Part shown: piece after piece, positions 35,339 to 46,438 of the stretch
How the letters are laid out: every line of letters begins with the position of its first letter
Numbering within the stretch: the stretch's first letter is position 1
DNA from: Euonymus europaeus
Taxonomy: Eukaryota; Streptophyta; Magnoliopsida; Celastrales; Celastraceae
Direction: 5' to 3'
Length of the DNA: 64,000 nucleotides
NCBI GenBank assembly: GCA_963580455.1
Contig: OY756970.1
Coordinates: 15,252,001-15,316,000, forward strand
Program-made: the position numbers and the translations under genes
Notes under the pieces: generated by a model
The model's database searches: none
What the model was told of the DNA's origin: nothing
The model's input: the letters and a program-made list of their open reading frames with translations, nothing else

Positions 35339-36406
35339 ATGTTTGGTAAACAATTTTACCAGTAGCATATAATTTAGCATGTATGCTGATTGCTTTATGT
35401 TGCTTGAAATGCTGACATATATGTTGTTATAAATGCTGTGGGTGTTTGGTTAGATTTTTCAGAGAAAAGCATATATGCTAGTATAAATGCTGTGGCTAAT
35501 TACATGTAGGGGTATTAACACAAATAATTAAAAAATAGATTTATATTTTTTAAAAATAATCTTTACATTTTTAATAATATTAAAATATTATATATTTTTT
35601 ATACAATTTTTTTTATTAATATTTAACATTTTCTTAAATTTTATTAATATATTATTTAAAAATAAAAATATTATTAAATAAAAATAATTAAATATGTTAG
35701 TAAAAATTTTAATATATTATTAAATATAAATAAATAATAGATTAGTAAATATAATTTAATATATTATTTAAATATAAATATATTATTAAATATAAATAAT
35801 TAAATATATTAGTAAAAATGTTAATAAATTATTACATATAAATGAATATTTTATTAAATAAAAGTAAATAATAGATTAGTAAATATAGATAAATAAATTA
35901 GTAAATATAATTAATATATTATTTAAAAATAAAAATATTATTAAATATAAATAATTAAATATGTTAGTAAAAATGTTAATATATTATTAAATATAAATAA
36001 ATAATAGATTAGTAAATATAAATAAATAAATTAGTAAATATAATTTAATATATTATTTAAAAATAAAAATATTATTAAATAAAAATAATTAAATATGTTA
36101 GTAAAAATGTTAATATATTATTAAATATAAATGAATATATTATTAAATAAAATAATTGGTTTTCATCCGTACATGCAGGGTAAACTCGTCATTAGTTTAA
36201 GAGTGTAGGGGTAATTTGGATATTTCATGCATAAGTGTCCAAAAAATGCTAGTAAAATGATATTTTGAGAATGTCATAATTTAGAGGTAAAAATGTTAAT
36301 TAATATGCTGAATGCTGAATTGTTGTTTGGTTAGGTTAATAATAATATGTAGCTTACATGTTATATGCTGTATTATATGCTATTTATAATGGTTTACCAA
36401 ACACCA
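35339..36406. mobile_element. 1.07-kb MITE with AT-rich tandem core
   Basis: Terminal inverted repeats: the left reads GTTTGGTAAACAATT…AGCATATAAT, and the reverse complement of the right reads GTTTGGTAAACCATT…AGCATATAAT. Subterminal GTTTGGTTAG and ATGCTG phrases repeat at both ends. The core, 35520-36140, is over 85% A+T by eye and is a tandem array of long units (AATATATTATTAAATATAAA type). The 9-bp word AAATATGGA occurs on both sides (35312-35320 and 36412-36420) but not tight against the left TIR, so the superfamily (Mutator-type 9-bp TSD or hAT) is unresolved. Confidence 0.7.
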
Positions 36407-36420
36407 CCTAAAAATATGGA

Positions 36421-37319
36421 CTAGAGATAGCCCACGTTACATGGGTCTGTCTAATATATATGGACCTCTAGAAAAACTCTTTAAACCAAAAGTTTAAGCC
36501 ATTGAGTTCCACCTCCTTCATTCCATATAAACCATATTTGTACTTGCTAATTTTGCGATGTAGCACTAGGGTGAGCTCCAACATACATTATGACGCCTAT
36601 TTAAATATAAAATTTTAAAATATTGTATCTATTTGCATGTATATTAATCACTTAATTTCTATATAATTAATTCATATGAGATCATGTGTGTTGCGATATT
36701 ATGTTAGTGCATATATATATATGTATAGTTTGTCTGCTAGCTCCCTTCATGTTGGGTAGCGATATGTATGTTTGTGTGTGTAGAATGAACCAAATTGATT
36801 GATGTGTTGAAGAAGGTCAAGTGTTGTAGAGCACTAAGATTGGCTCATGGTGTTTGATGTCGTTACCATGCTTAAAGTATATATGGTCCATTTGTACAGG
36901 GAGAAAGCCAGGTGTCCACGCACTGCCATTGCAATTGTTACACTTCTGGAAATTGTATTGCGATCATCTTTTCATGCCAATCATGGAAATATAAGAATCC
37001 AAAGAAGAAGAAAAGAAGTAATAATGGGAATCTGAGGCCCATACATAATGAGAGACTTGGTACCATATATATATAAATATATATCAGCAATACAAAAATT
37101 AAACATTCTTTTTCAATTTGTGTGACTGTGGTTTCTTGAAGAAATTGGACAAAGGGATCGAGCTAAGCTAATATCGATCCTTTCAATGTGGAGGAAGAAT
37201 AATTGACCTGTCTGATAACATGATAATGGCTTTTTTGTACTTTTCTTTATTTGTTTGCATGTATATATAAAGAGATTCTGCAGATACCGATGATGATTAA
37301 TCATTTTTTTTTTTGCATG

Positions 37320-37363
<44 letters not shown>

Positions 37364-38460
37364 CATCAATCACCCAAAAACATTCTAGTAGAGTGTGATA
37401 TTTATTTATTGGGTGTGATGACATCATAATAAGGGACCTATTAAAAATCACACTCGATAAATGAGTAACACATATTGATAGGATAGCTTTGGGATAAAAA
37501 TCACTGAAATGTTTATATCATTTTTATATCTAATTTGTCTCCATTATATTCGACCTTCTTATAATTATTAGAAGAAGTTATTTCAAAATAATTTGGGTCA
37601 TAATTAGATCTTTTTACTATACATATTAAATCTGAATGTGATTTTACCACATGGTGAAATGTGTTTCTCAAAAGAAAAAAAGAGTATATATATATATATA
37701 TATGTTTAATTTTTTTTTTGGAACAATATTCTACCTCCACATATAATCATAATCATAAAATGAATTTGATCAATCCATTTCTTGCCATAATTTTCAAGTA
37801 CAATGAACAGAATCTAACGATATTAATTATTAATAAATTAATTAATGGTGATTAGTCATAGACTCGTAGTCTGTGATATAAACATGATAATTATTGCATG
37901 ATTAATTATAATATGGTAGAAAGACACACGTCTGGTTAATCTCAAATTATGGTCAATTTTTGTTTGGTTAGATATCAAAAATGTGTCGGCTTATCTGTCT
38001 GACCTTTTCGAGGCCACGCTTAAGTTACTAGTTACTGTACTTGTTTGTTTAAGAGCTTAATTAATTGATTATCGGAACCTATTGTTGACCTAAAACCAAG
38101 ATTTCTTGTCTCTTCATGACTTCATGTGCAGTAGTTTTGTGGTCATCCCTCTTGTTGTTGTTGCTTTGTCGATGGCTATGCTTGGTGTGTGGTTGGTTGG
38201 GTGCACGAAGGTTTGGCTGGTGTTTCTGCTTTCGGCTGCTGCAGTTCATTCCTAGTTTCTCTTCCTCTTCTTTTGTTTTGGTCTTTGTCATTTGTAGCCT
38301 CGGTTTTCCTCCGTCTTAAGCGAGAATATCAATAAATTTATAAGATGCCGCCTTAGTTTTATCAATATTAACGTTGCTTTTAAATTGCTAAATTCTAAGA
38401 TATTTGAGATAAAAATCGATTGAACAATATTTGAAATTAAAACTGATTGAACTCCTCTGA
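36421..38460. other. Gene-free AT-rich DNA with TA microsatellites
   Basis: (TA)n runs near 36715, 37066, 37325-37360 and 37685-37702. Short frames (36847-37035, 37113-37451, 38116-38319) lack domains. No gene, RNA or bounded element recognised. Confidence 0.4.
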
Positions 38461-38782
38461 GATTCTAATTTTTAGGGTACAAAATATTTATCTAAAATTT
38501 TGAAAAAATTATAGTTGTATTTTGATCAATTTTATATATGAATCCAATGATTTTTTTTTTTTTTGGTTAGAAACAAATATAAAATTTAACATGAAATGTG
38601 CATGGAATGTCTTTTGTTTTATATCCAACAATTTAGAATTATCATACGCTTTTCATGTTGAATTTATTTTTTATTTTTAACAAAAATTATATCGTTGAAT
38701 TTGTAAAACCAATCAACGTACAAATATAATTTTTACAAATTTTTCAGATAAATATTTTGTACCCTAAAAATTAGAATATCAT
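38461..38782. repeat. Fold-back MITE-like element
   Basis: Arms of about 85-90 bp: 38461-38550 (GATTCTAATTTTTAGGGTAC…) and 38692-38782 (…GTACCCTAAAAATTAGAATATC) are imperfect reverse complements. The inner parts share TTGATCAATTTTA/ACCAATCAACG and CAATGA/CGTTGAATTTG. A related, more diverged sequence lies at about 38940-39110 (CGTTGGATTCGTAAAACCGATC). Non-coding. Confidence 0.65.
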
Positions 38783-38790
38783 TTTAAGAC

Positions 38791-38880
38791 TTTTTTTTAA
38801 TAGGGGAAGGGTTTGGGGCTCGAACTTAGAGTTCTAGATTACATATGACCCAGCTCAACAACTGAAATACTTGAGATTCG
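38791..38880 (-). repeat. SINE-like tRNA-derived fragment
   Basis: Minus strand: AGTTGTTGAGCTGGGTCAT (A-box-like), then ACTCTAAGTTCGAGCCCC (B-box-like), ending in CCCTATTAAAAAAAAG, a short A-rich tail. It adjoins the fold-back on its left. Short and diverged, so only a candidate. Confidence 0.4.
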
Positions 38881-38907
38881 TTCATTTTAGAACTTCATAG
38901 GACAATT

Positions 38908-38943
<36 letters not shown>

Positions 38944-39827
38944 TTTTCTGTTGTGAGATCTTAACTTTTCAACTTTTATCTGATATTTATTTTGAACAAA
39001 ATATATATCGTTGGATTCGTAAAACCGATCAAAAATAAAAATAATTTTTCAATTTTTTTTTAAAATTTGTCGGATCTCAAAAGTGAATTCAAAAGTTAGA
39101 ACTTACTTCATTTTAATTCTTTATAGGACCTCATGGGAGAATTCCAGACCCCCCCACCCAATATATATATATATATAAACACATTCCAAATTAAAGAAAA
39201 TGGGTAAGATCTCCATCACATTAATAGATGTTTGATGATCACCATACAATCTTAATTAAATCTGATATATAATTTTCAACACAATTTTTGTCAAGTGTCA
39301 CCACTGCATATCTTTTCAAAATCTGGCTAACTAATCTTGTTCCCAGATATTAAACGCTTATGTAATGCTGCTAACCCAACAAAGATAATACAATTAATTT
39401 ACTTGGAGAAATACCAAATCCAATTAATTAATTTCTTGCTATCAGTAATAAATTAGCTGACCCCAGTAGCTAGATCGCACATGCTAATGTGTAATTCCAT
39501 GGTTCAGCAATTAAGACAACAACAGATTGGATTCCATTTTTATATTTTATATATGAAGAATGTAAGCCAGGTTTGATTGACGGACACAAGACAAGTTCAA
39601 ACGAAATAATTATCCAACATCTCGGATAAAATAAGAAGCAACACCTGTCCTAATTAAAATTTATATTGCTGCTTTCTTCAATCTGCTAATGTAATCTCTC
39701 CATGTTTTATGTTGTTTTTTATTGATGGTGAATAAATTATGTACTAATTAGTACTATTAATGCATGCTTACATGTTTGAGATAAGCCAACCAGCTAGCCT
39801 GAAAGTAAAATTGAGATTCAATCTGCA

Positions 39828-39995
39828 CATAAAATCAAGTGTGGATCCTGCACGTGATTTTATGTGCGGGATATCACTCACCCTTGAATGGGGTGGAGGT
39901 GCGAGGCCTGCAATACACCTTCACATCATCCCAGGGCAGTGCGGGTGCGGGTGTCCGCACGTGATTTTATGTGCGGGATCCCGCACTTGATCCTA
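39828..39995. repeat. Short palindromic element built from GTGATTTTATGTGCGGGAT words
   Basis: CACGTGATTTTATGTGCGGG occurs at about 39851 and again at 39958. Its complement CACATAAAATCA lies at 39826, and ATCAAGTG…GATCC at 39834 is mirrored by GGATCCCGCACTTGATCC at 39976-39993. It has both direct and inverted organisation over 170 bp, followed by an AT-microsatellite. Looks like a small fold-back/MITE copy; TSD not defined. Confidence 0.5.
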
Positions 39996-39999
39996 TATA

Positions 40000-41020
40000 T
40001 ATATATATATTCCAATGAAAGTATAATGTGTAGTTTTGGTAGAGATTGACTATTTAGCCACTCTTGTTGTTTGCCCTAACAAGCTAAGAGAGTTTGAACA
40101 ATTGATTTCGCGCCAAATGTCTTTGGTTTGCCGTCAATATATTATTTAGGTATATAGTCCTCCTCCAATATGGACATTCTTGTTGAAAATTAATTATTTT
40201 TTATAAAGAGTCTAAGCCTCAATATATTCACTAGAAAGAGCCTTCACTAGGCGGAGAAAAACTAACATAAGAATTACTGTGGTAATAAATAACTCAGGAC
40301 TAAACAGTTTATATTGTTCTATTTCATTGTAACATTTTACTCCATTATAAAATTAACAATGAAATATTATAATATAATATGATATTTCATTATATATAAG
40401 TGTACAATAAAATATTAACGATAAAATACGATGTTATAATGAAATAAGTTATTATGAGCTATTTTGAACTATCTTAGAAATTAAGACCCAATAAGAAGCC
40501 TACAAGAGGAAGACTTGAAGGGAAACAGCAAAGAGTAAATAAAAGCATTCCTTTCACCCCAACCAAATGCTATAATGTGTTGGCATGCTCGTTTTGAGGC
40601 CACATACATGGAGATCATCACTTTATTAATTTCTTTAAGAGATCCTCATCTTCAGTTGACTTAATACCAAATCTTATTCTATATTGATCAAGAATTTATA
40701 ATTTTTTAATAACAATTATTAAATTTGAAATATTAATTAATTTGTGCTTCCAGATATTGATCATGCTAACTGACTAGGAAATGTCCCCTTCACTTGCACA
40801 CACACATATCTATATTCTCCAGTAAGAAATTTCTTATTGAGATTTATATAAGTGCCTTTATTTTACGCCTTAAAATTTAACATATTTGGGATTAAAGTTT
40901 ATTAAACATTCATAAATCTTAAATGCTAAAATTGTAAAACTTAAAACTTATATTCTAAATCTCAAATCCTAAACCTCAAATACTAAAATTTTATTATAAA
41001 CTCTAAATCTTAAACACTAA
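40000..41020. other. Gene-free AT-rich DNA
   Basis: No gene. A weak inverted symmetry is present between TATTGTTCTATTTCATTGTAA (about 40311) and TTATAATGAAATAAG (about 40433). 40860-41010 is rich in repeated AAATCTTAAA-type words. Confidence 0.35.
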
Positions 41021-41399
41021 GGAATCGTTTGTTTCATATTTCGCACAGCTTAAAGCTGTGAGGTCCGCTTAAAGCTGTAGGGTTTGCTTTAAATGTTCTG
41101 TCAATCAAATGTCACATTTTGTTGACAGTTTAAAGTTGTGAATCCTACAATTTTAAGTTGTGTAAAATGAAATGTTGTCACTCATAGCTTTGCACAGCTT
41201 AAAGCTATGGGATCCACAGTATTTTACAGCCACATTACAAAATTAATCTAACGAAAAAATGCACCGAACATCCCATAACATTTTATACAGCTTAAAGCTA
41301 TGGATCCCACAGCTTTTTACACAACATTTTTCATAGCCTTAAGCACAACATTTTTAACAGTTTAAAGCTATGAAATATAACTGTGAAACAAACGAACCC
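41021..41399. mobile_element. 379-bp MITE with TAA target duplication
   Basis: Left end GGAATCGTTTGTTTCA; right end reverse-complemented GGGTTCGTTTGTTTCA (14 of 16 match). TAA flanks both sides (41018-41020 and 41400-41402), the 3-bp TSD of PIF/Harbinger (Tourist-like) elements. The interior contains several inverted and direct copies of ACAGCTTAAAGCTGTG (a palindrome), so the RNA could fold extensively. Non-coding. Confidence 0.8.
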
Positions 41400-41402
41400 T
41401 AA

Positions 41403-42140
41403 ATCCTAATTAATCCTAAAGCCTAATCCCAAAAAAATCAAATTTAATTCCAGTTGTTTGATCAGATCTAGAAATTTAAGAGTAGATGCACTTATATAAA
41501 CCCCAACCAAAACGTCTTAACAGAGAGAGCATATATGTTAGAATTTGAAAGAAAAAAAAAGATATTCGAACTCAATTCATAAATTTATTTTCAACAAGAC
41601 CCATATTCGATAGCTTTTATTTCATTATTAAATTAATTTATATACCCTTAATTGTAAATTGACAGTTTATAAGCTATTAAAACTTACACTCTACCAAACA
41701 GTATACAACTTATTTGTCAGCTTATACGTTACACAGTTTTCAAAGATGGGTGTTGTGCAGCGTTCGTAAGTTAATGAACTATGAACACCCGCACTTGAAC
41801 ACTATCCTCTCTCTCTCTATATATATATATATATATGGTGCCAAATTGTGAGAACAAATCATAACGTGTTTGATGGGAATCAGACAAAGTTCTAACGTAA
41901 TCTCAAAAAAACTTTTAATAAACACTAAACAATACTTAAACAATGCCCTAATATTATTAATTAATGTACTAATTTCTTTACTTTTTGCCATTCTTTATGT
42001 ATTTTTTTTGGTTTTGTTGATTGTAAAGTAATATTAGTGGTACATGTTTCATCCAACAAGGGCCAGCTGTCTATTCACATTTTAATTGATATACACACAC
42101 ACATTAATTATACCGATATGTTGCTTGGAGTCGGAGAGAA
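41403..42140. other. Gene-free AT-rich DNA
   Basis: Contains an AT/CT microsatellite near 41808-41836 and no recognisable gene. Confidence 0.35.
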
Positions 42141-42149
42141 AGAATGAGC

Positions 42150-42385
42150 CCCCAGGGCATATGGCTGAGCGGTACCCACCTTGTCAAAACCCTTAACGGG
42201 GGAAGTGGAAGTTGTGAGTTCGAACCCTCGTAGAGGCATTCGACCACTTCTGAAGTGGCAGGTGGTCCCTACCGTAAGGCTGCACATCCTGCGACTTACA
42301 TCTGTCAGTGACTCCCAGGGCAGGGAACTGGCAGACGGGTTTCGGTTTCTCGACCCCAAACCGAAGAAGACGTACCCTAGCTAAT
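42150..42385 (+). repeat. tRNA-derived SINE
   Basis: Plus strand. CCCCAGGGCATATGGCTGAG opens the unit, with A box TGGCTGAGCGGTAC at about 42162 and B box GAGTTCGAACCCTC at 42216-42229. The body continues to CGACCCCAAACCGAAG and CTAGCTAATGTCC near 42385. The A/B spacing and length of about 235 bp are typical of plant SINEs. The short frames on both strands here are artefacts of the SINE. TSD not certain. Confidence 0.7.
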
Positions 42386-42389
42386 GTCC

Positions 42390-43400
42390 TCAAAAAATTT
42401 CCAACAAAGTAATAAATTTTTAATTTTATCATTATTACTCCCTTTACTCCTATATCATTATTTGATAGACTTTTTTTTTCACACAAATTAAGAAAATTTA
42501 ATTAATATTAGTAAAATAAATAAATTTAATTAGTTTTCTTTTTAATGTATCATTCAATTACTCCGCTCACACTTTTTTATTGTTAGAATTTAAAATAATA
42601 GTTAATAAAGATGCATAATAAATAAAGATAGATTAATAAAAAAATTATTTTTTATTTTTTTTTAATAAAGAAATGGGTTATAATTAGAGATAAAAAAAAA
42701 TGTGGGTGCATCAAATCAAATGATGACGGGAGGAACATTTATTTATGTGATCAAGGAGTGGTGATGGGGAATTGCTCATGTCAGCTAGCTTTTGGTGGCG
42801 ATCGAGGGAAAGAAAAAAGATCTCATTGGTCATTGAGTGATGATATCATCCACGTGTCAACATCCCATTACGCAGTTGCATACTTGATTTAGTAAGCTGT
42901 CCTACCACTCAAAGAGATTCTTCCTCTCGGACAAACAAGCCAAGCTGACACTTGGCTTATTATCATCATCCATGCAAAGAAAAAGCTAGTTAGGCGTTTC
43001 GGGACATTACGTGGCGAGCAAAACAGAACCCCAGCAAATTGAAACCGTTTAAGTTGAACTCTGTGAGGATAATAAAAAGGTCACTGTCTCTTACCAATAT
43101 TGTAGGTGGCGGTCGTTTCTTAGCCGTTGACATTTTGGGCGCGTAAATATGTTGAAATATTTATGAGAGGAAACCTTGCGGCCAAGAATCTGTTTGGTTC
43201 GATATATTTCACAGGGCTCTATTGATTCAAGTTTTCTCTCCGTTGTGAAAGAAGAACTCCTGAAAGCCGTCGTTTTGTTCAAAAAGGACTTTCTTTTGTG
43301 GCAAAACGTGCATATACGTAGGTTTGGTTCAACAACTTGCGACTTGTGGTACCACATTACCGCATACAATATCAAGAGCTTGTCCTTAATTAATTATTTT
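42390..43400. other. Gene-free intergenic
   Basis: AT-rich, low gene content. The small frames at 43091-43424 on both strands have no recognisable domain. Confidence 0.35.
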
Positions 43401-43410
43401 GTTGTATTTG

Positions 43411-43715
43411 TTTTTTTTTTATAAAAGAGAACGACATCTCCGAATTTTATTAAATCCCTCACTTATGGCGGAAGATTAACACTGTGGTTACAAAATCCTG
43501 ACCATTAAAGTGAGGCGACCACTTGTTGAACGAAGCTTGCATGGATTTCCATTGGAATAAACGCGTCTCAACTTTGGAAACCACTGGATCCCAGAGACTA
43601 CTCTATTGCAACGAAGCAACTCTGACATCTCCACCACCTTATCCTCTTTAATTCCTATACCAACTAGAGGGGACTTATGGAGGCTAGGTTCACACGGAAG
43701 CCCGATATTAGCTCA
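43411..43715 (-). mobile_element. Retroposed fragment with poly-A (LINE or processed transcript)
   Basis: Read on the minus strand, about 300 bp of higher-complexity sequence ends with GATTTAATAAAATTCGGAG then an A run (plus-strand T run at 43411-43420). An AATAAA signal and A tail show reverse transcription of an RNA. The parent is not recognised, and the 5' end and TSD could not be fixed. Confidence 0.45.
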
Positions 43716-44961
43716 AAACAGTAAAAGATTATGTTAAGATTAATAAGACAATCTCTGGAATCAGTGCTGAAAATAATCTGTACGTGGGTGCTTCGATTTA
43801 GATTAGAAGTTGATTGAGGGTTACGTTGTTTTCACTTCATTTCTTGTTTGCCACTTTGGTTAAAGGATGCACTAATGATTAATTTGAAGAAAAATGCTTT
43901 GATAATTTGGTCCACATTATCATTATAGATAGGAAAATTAAAGTAACTTAAGCCATTCTATTCAAGGACAAAACGGTCTGAAATTAAACTGTATAAAATT
44001 GAAAAGTTATGTTTCGATATATTCCTACTAGGGGAAATATCGCTATGGTCACTCGCAGAATTTTGTCTCAACTAATTATCATGTCTGAGAGATAAAAAAA
44101 TTTGGTGCATGAGGACATAATGATCATAATTTAGGCTCATATCTAATGTGCACTTCTACGGTGTGATTTTTTATTTTTTATTTTTTAAAAAAATGTAAAG
44201 CATTCCATTGATGGTAAGCTTACGTTATCGAATCTCGTGGATTTTTTGGGTCACCGCATGAAAATGCCATCTGATAAGACGGATACGAGGGCCTTGAACT
44301 CACCACTATAGGACTTGTAGTTACAAATGATGACCCTCCAATCATATCATAAAGAAAAATAATTTGAGTCGAAAGCTGTAAAACCATCAGATAACATTTT
44401 TCACATGATCCAACGGTCGTTATTGGCACTACAAGATTGTAATATTAGGCCATGTAAATGAATTAATTATTTATAGTTTATACTATAATTGATTAATAGA
44501 GGAAGTGAAAGTAGAAAGTCATAACAGACGCGAAGCGACGTCGTTTAAGTATTTCAAACTTTTCCTATAATAGAAAGAAGTAAGAAGTGGAAGCGGTCAA
44601 TGCTTTTATTTTCCATGTGCAGAAATATTTACATATTTTCAACGTAAAAAACCTTCTAATTGTGTGTGCATCCTTTTGAATGTTTTATATGCATTCTTTG
44701 AATTAATAATAATACACAAAAGAAATTCCCGTTACAGCGTGTGAAGCCGAAAAGTCCCCACCCCTTCTGTTTGTAATTAATTTGAACAAATAAAGCAAAT
44801 TACCGGCACCCCCGGTCTCCCGGTTCATGATGATCACGTCTCTTCTTCTTCCACGTGTCCCCCCATATCGCCTACTGCTCAACTCCCTCATCTATTTATA
44901 TTCAAAGTTGCGAACTTCCGATCCAGTCTTTCTACTCTCTCTACAACCATAACATCAATTT

Positions 44962-45008
<47 letters not shown>

Positions 45009-45049
45009 TCTCAGAATTTGTTGGGCTGTGCGGCTTTGTCGAATACTCA
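43716..45049. other. Upstream region and 5' leader of the WD40 gene
   Basis: No gene. A candidate TATA box (CTATTTATATTC) lies near 44892 and a (CT)n tract at 44965-45004 lies in the probable 5' UTR. Confidence 0.45.
44965..45004 (+). repeat. (CT)20 microsatellite in the JINGUBANG-like 5' UTR
   Basis: Uninterrupted CT repeat about 45 bp before the start codon. Pyrimidine-rich microsatellites in plant 5' UTRs can affect transcription (GAGA-type factors), but that is inference here. It also creates an artificial upstream reading frame (Leu/Ser repeat). Confidence 0.85.
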
Positions 45050-46438
45050 ATGGGAATCAACCAACGAGGAGGTACAAGCGTTATGGAGCACAGCCGTCGG
45101 AAATTCGGAGACCTGTTACGTTCCTCCAATCCATCTCTCCTCTCCGACCACGACGAAGAAGACTACAATCACCACCGCAAGAGTAACGCCTCTGCCACAA
45201 GTCCGCGATACACTCCCGGCACTCCAACAAGCGGCGACGTTTCTCCTAATTACCTCATGTCACCGTGGAATGATCAGTCTTCTTCCCCGTACATCAAATC
45301 TCCATGGCTCACTTCATCTTCGAATATAAACGATTCTCTAGCTCAAAATGGTTTAATCGGATCAATTGTGCGTGAAGAAGGACACGTTTACTCCTTAGCT
45401 GCTTCTGGAGATTTGTTATACACCGGGTCTGACAGTAGAAACATACGCGTCTGGAAAAACCTGAGGGAATTCACGGGGTTTAAGTCTAATAGTGGCTTAG
45501 TTAAGGCCATTGTTCTCTCGGGCGACCGGCTTTTTACGGGTCATCAAGACGGTAAGATCCGAGTTTGGAAGGTTTCCTCCAGAGATCCACGTGTCCATAG
45601 ACGTGTTGGTAGTTTACCTACCTTTAAAGACTATGTCAAAAGCTCAGTCAATCCGAAGAACTACGTGGAAGTTCGTCGGCATCGGAACGTTCTACGAATC
45701 AAACACTTCGACGCGGTTTCGTGCTTGAGCTTGAACGAAGAGCTAGGACTGTTGTACTCCGGTTCATGGGACAAGACCTTTAAAGTGTGGAGACTCTCCG
45801 ATTCGAAATGTCTGGAATCGATTACCGCACACGACGACGCCATAAACTCCGTCGCATGCGGTTTTGATTCGCTCGTGTTCACCGGATCTGCAGACGGGAC
45901 AGTGAAGGTGTGGAGGAGAGAGCTTCAAGGGAGAGGAACGAAACATTTCTTGATGCAGGTGTTGTTAAAGCAAGAGAACGCGGTAACTTCGATCGCAGTA
46001 AATCAAGAATCGGCAGTCGTTTATTGCGGTTCCTCTGACGGTTTGGTGAACTTTTGGGAACGTGAAAAGCACCTCTCACATGGCGGGGTTCTTCGGGGCC
46101 ACAAGATGGCGGTGCTGTGCCTAGCCGTGGCCGGTAACTTAGTTTTCAGCGGGTCCGCTGATAAGAACATATGCGTGTGGAGGAAGGACGACGGTGGGGT
46201 TCACACTTGTTTAGCAGTTTTGACAGGTCACGCTGGGCCGGTCAAGTGTTTGGCCGTTGAGGTAGATGAGGAGCCTGACAAGAGAGATCAACGGTGGATA
46301 GTGTACAGTGGGAGTTTGGACAAGTCCGTTAAGGTGTGGCGCGTCTCAGAGAATATCCCCCGGTTAAATGGTTACACGCCAAGCTATTCGTCTTCTCCTG
46401 TAACTGTAACCATAGAACGAAGGAAGGGCCACAATTAG
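45050..46438 (+). CDS. JGB: WD40-repeat protein, JINGUBANG-like
   Basis: 462-residue single-exon protein. Arabidopsis JINGUBANG (At2g26490) is a WD40 protein that restrains pollen germination and pollen-tube growth in moist conditions. The N-terminal 105 residues are Ser/Pro-rich and disordered ([35 protein letters not shown]), the conserved preamble of this subfamily. Seven WD repeats follow from about residue 110 to 445, each ending in [97 protein letters not shown]. The frame is open upstream to 44855 through the CT repeat, but MGINQRGG at 45050 is the natural start because it follows the repeat and matches the family's beginning. Intact. Confidence 0.93.
   Translation: MGINQRGGTSVMEHSRRKFGDLLRSSNPSLLSDHDEEDYNHHRKSNASATSPRYTPGTPTSGDVSPNYLMSPWNDQSSSPYIKSPWLTSSSNINDSLAQNGLIGSIVREEGHVYSLAASGDLLYTGSDSRNIRVWKNLREFTGFKSNSGLVKAIVLSGDRLFTGHQDGKIRVWKVSSRDPRVHRRVGSLPTFKDYVKSSVNPKNYVEVRRHRNVLRIKHFDAVSCLSLNEELGLLYSGSWDKTFKVWRLSDSKCLESITAHDDAINSVACGFDSLVFTGSADGTVKVWRRELQGRGTKHFLMQVLLKQENAVTSIAVNQESAVVYCGSSDGLVNFWEREKHLSHGGVLRGHKMAVLCLAVAGNLVFSGSADKNICVWRKDDGGVHTCLAVLTGHAGPVKCLAVEVDEEPDKRDQRWIVYSGSLDKSVKVWRVSENIPRLNGYTPSYSSSPVTVTIERRKGHN

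Noticed and set aside
44855..45049. 65-codon N-terminal extension of the WD40 protein
   Set aside because: It translates the CT microsatellite and 5' UTR; the family-like N terminus begins at 45050.
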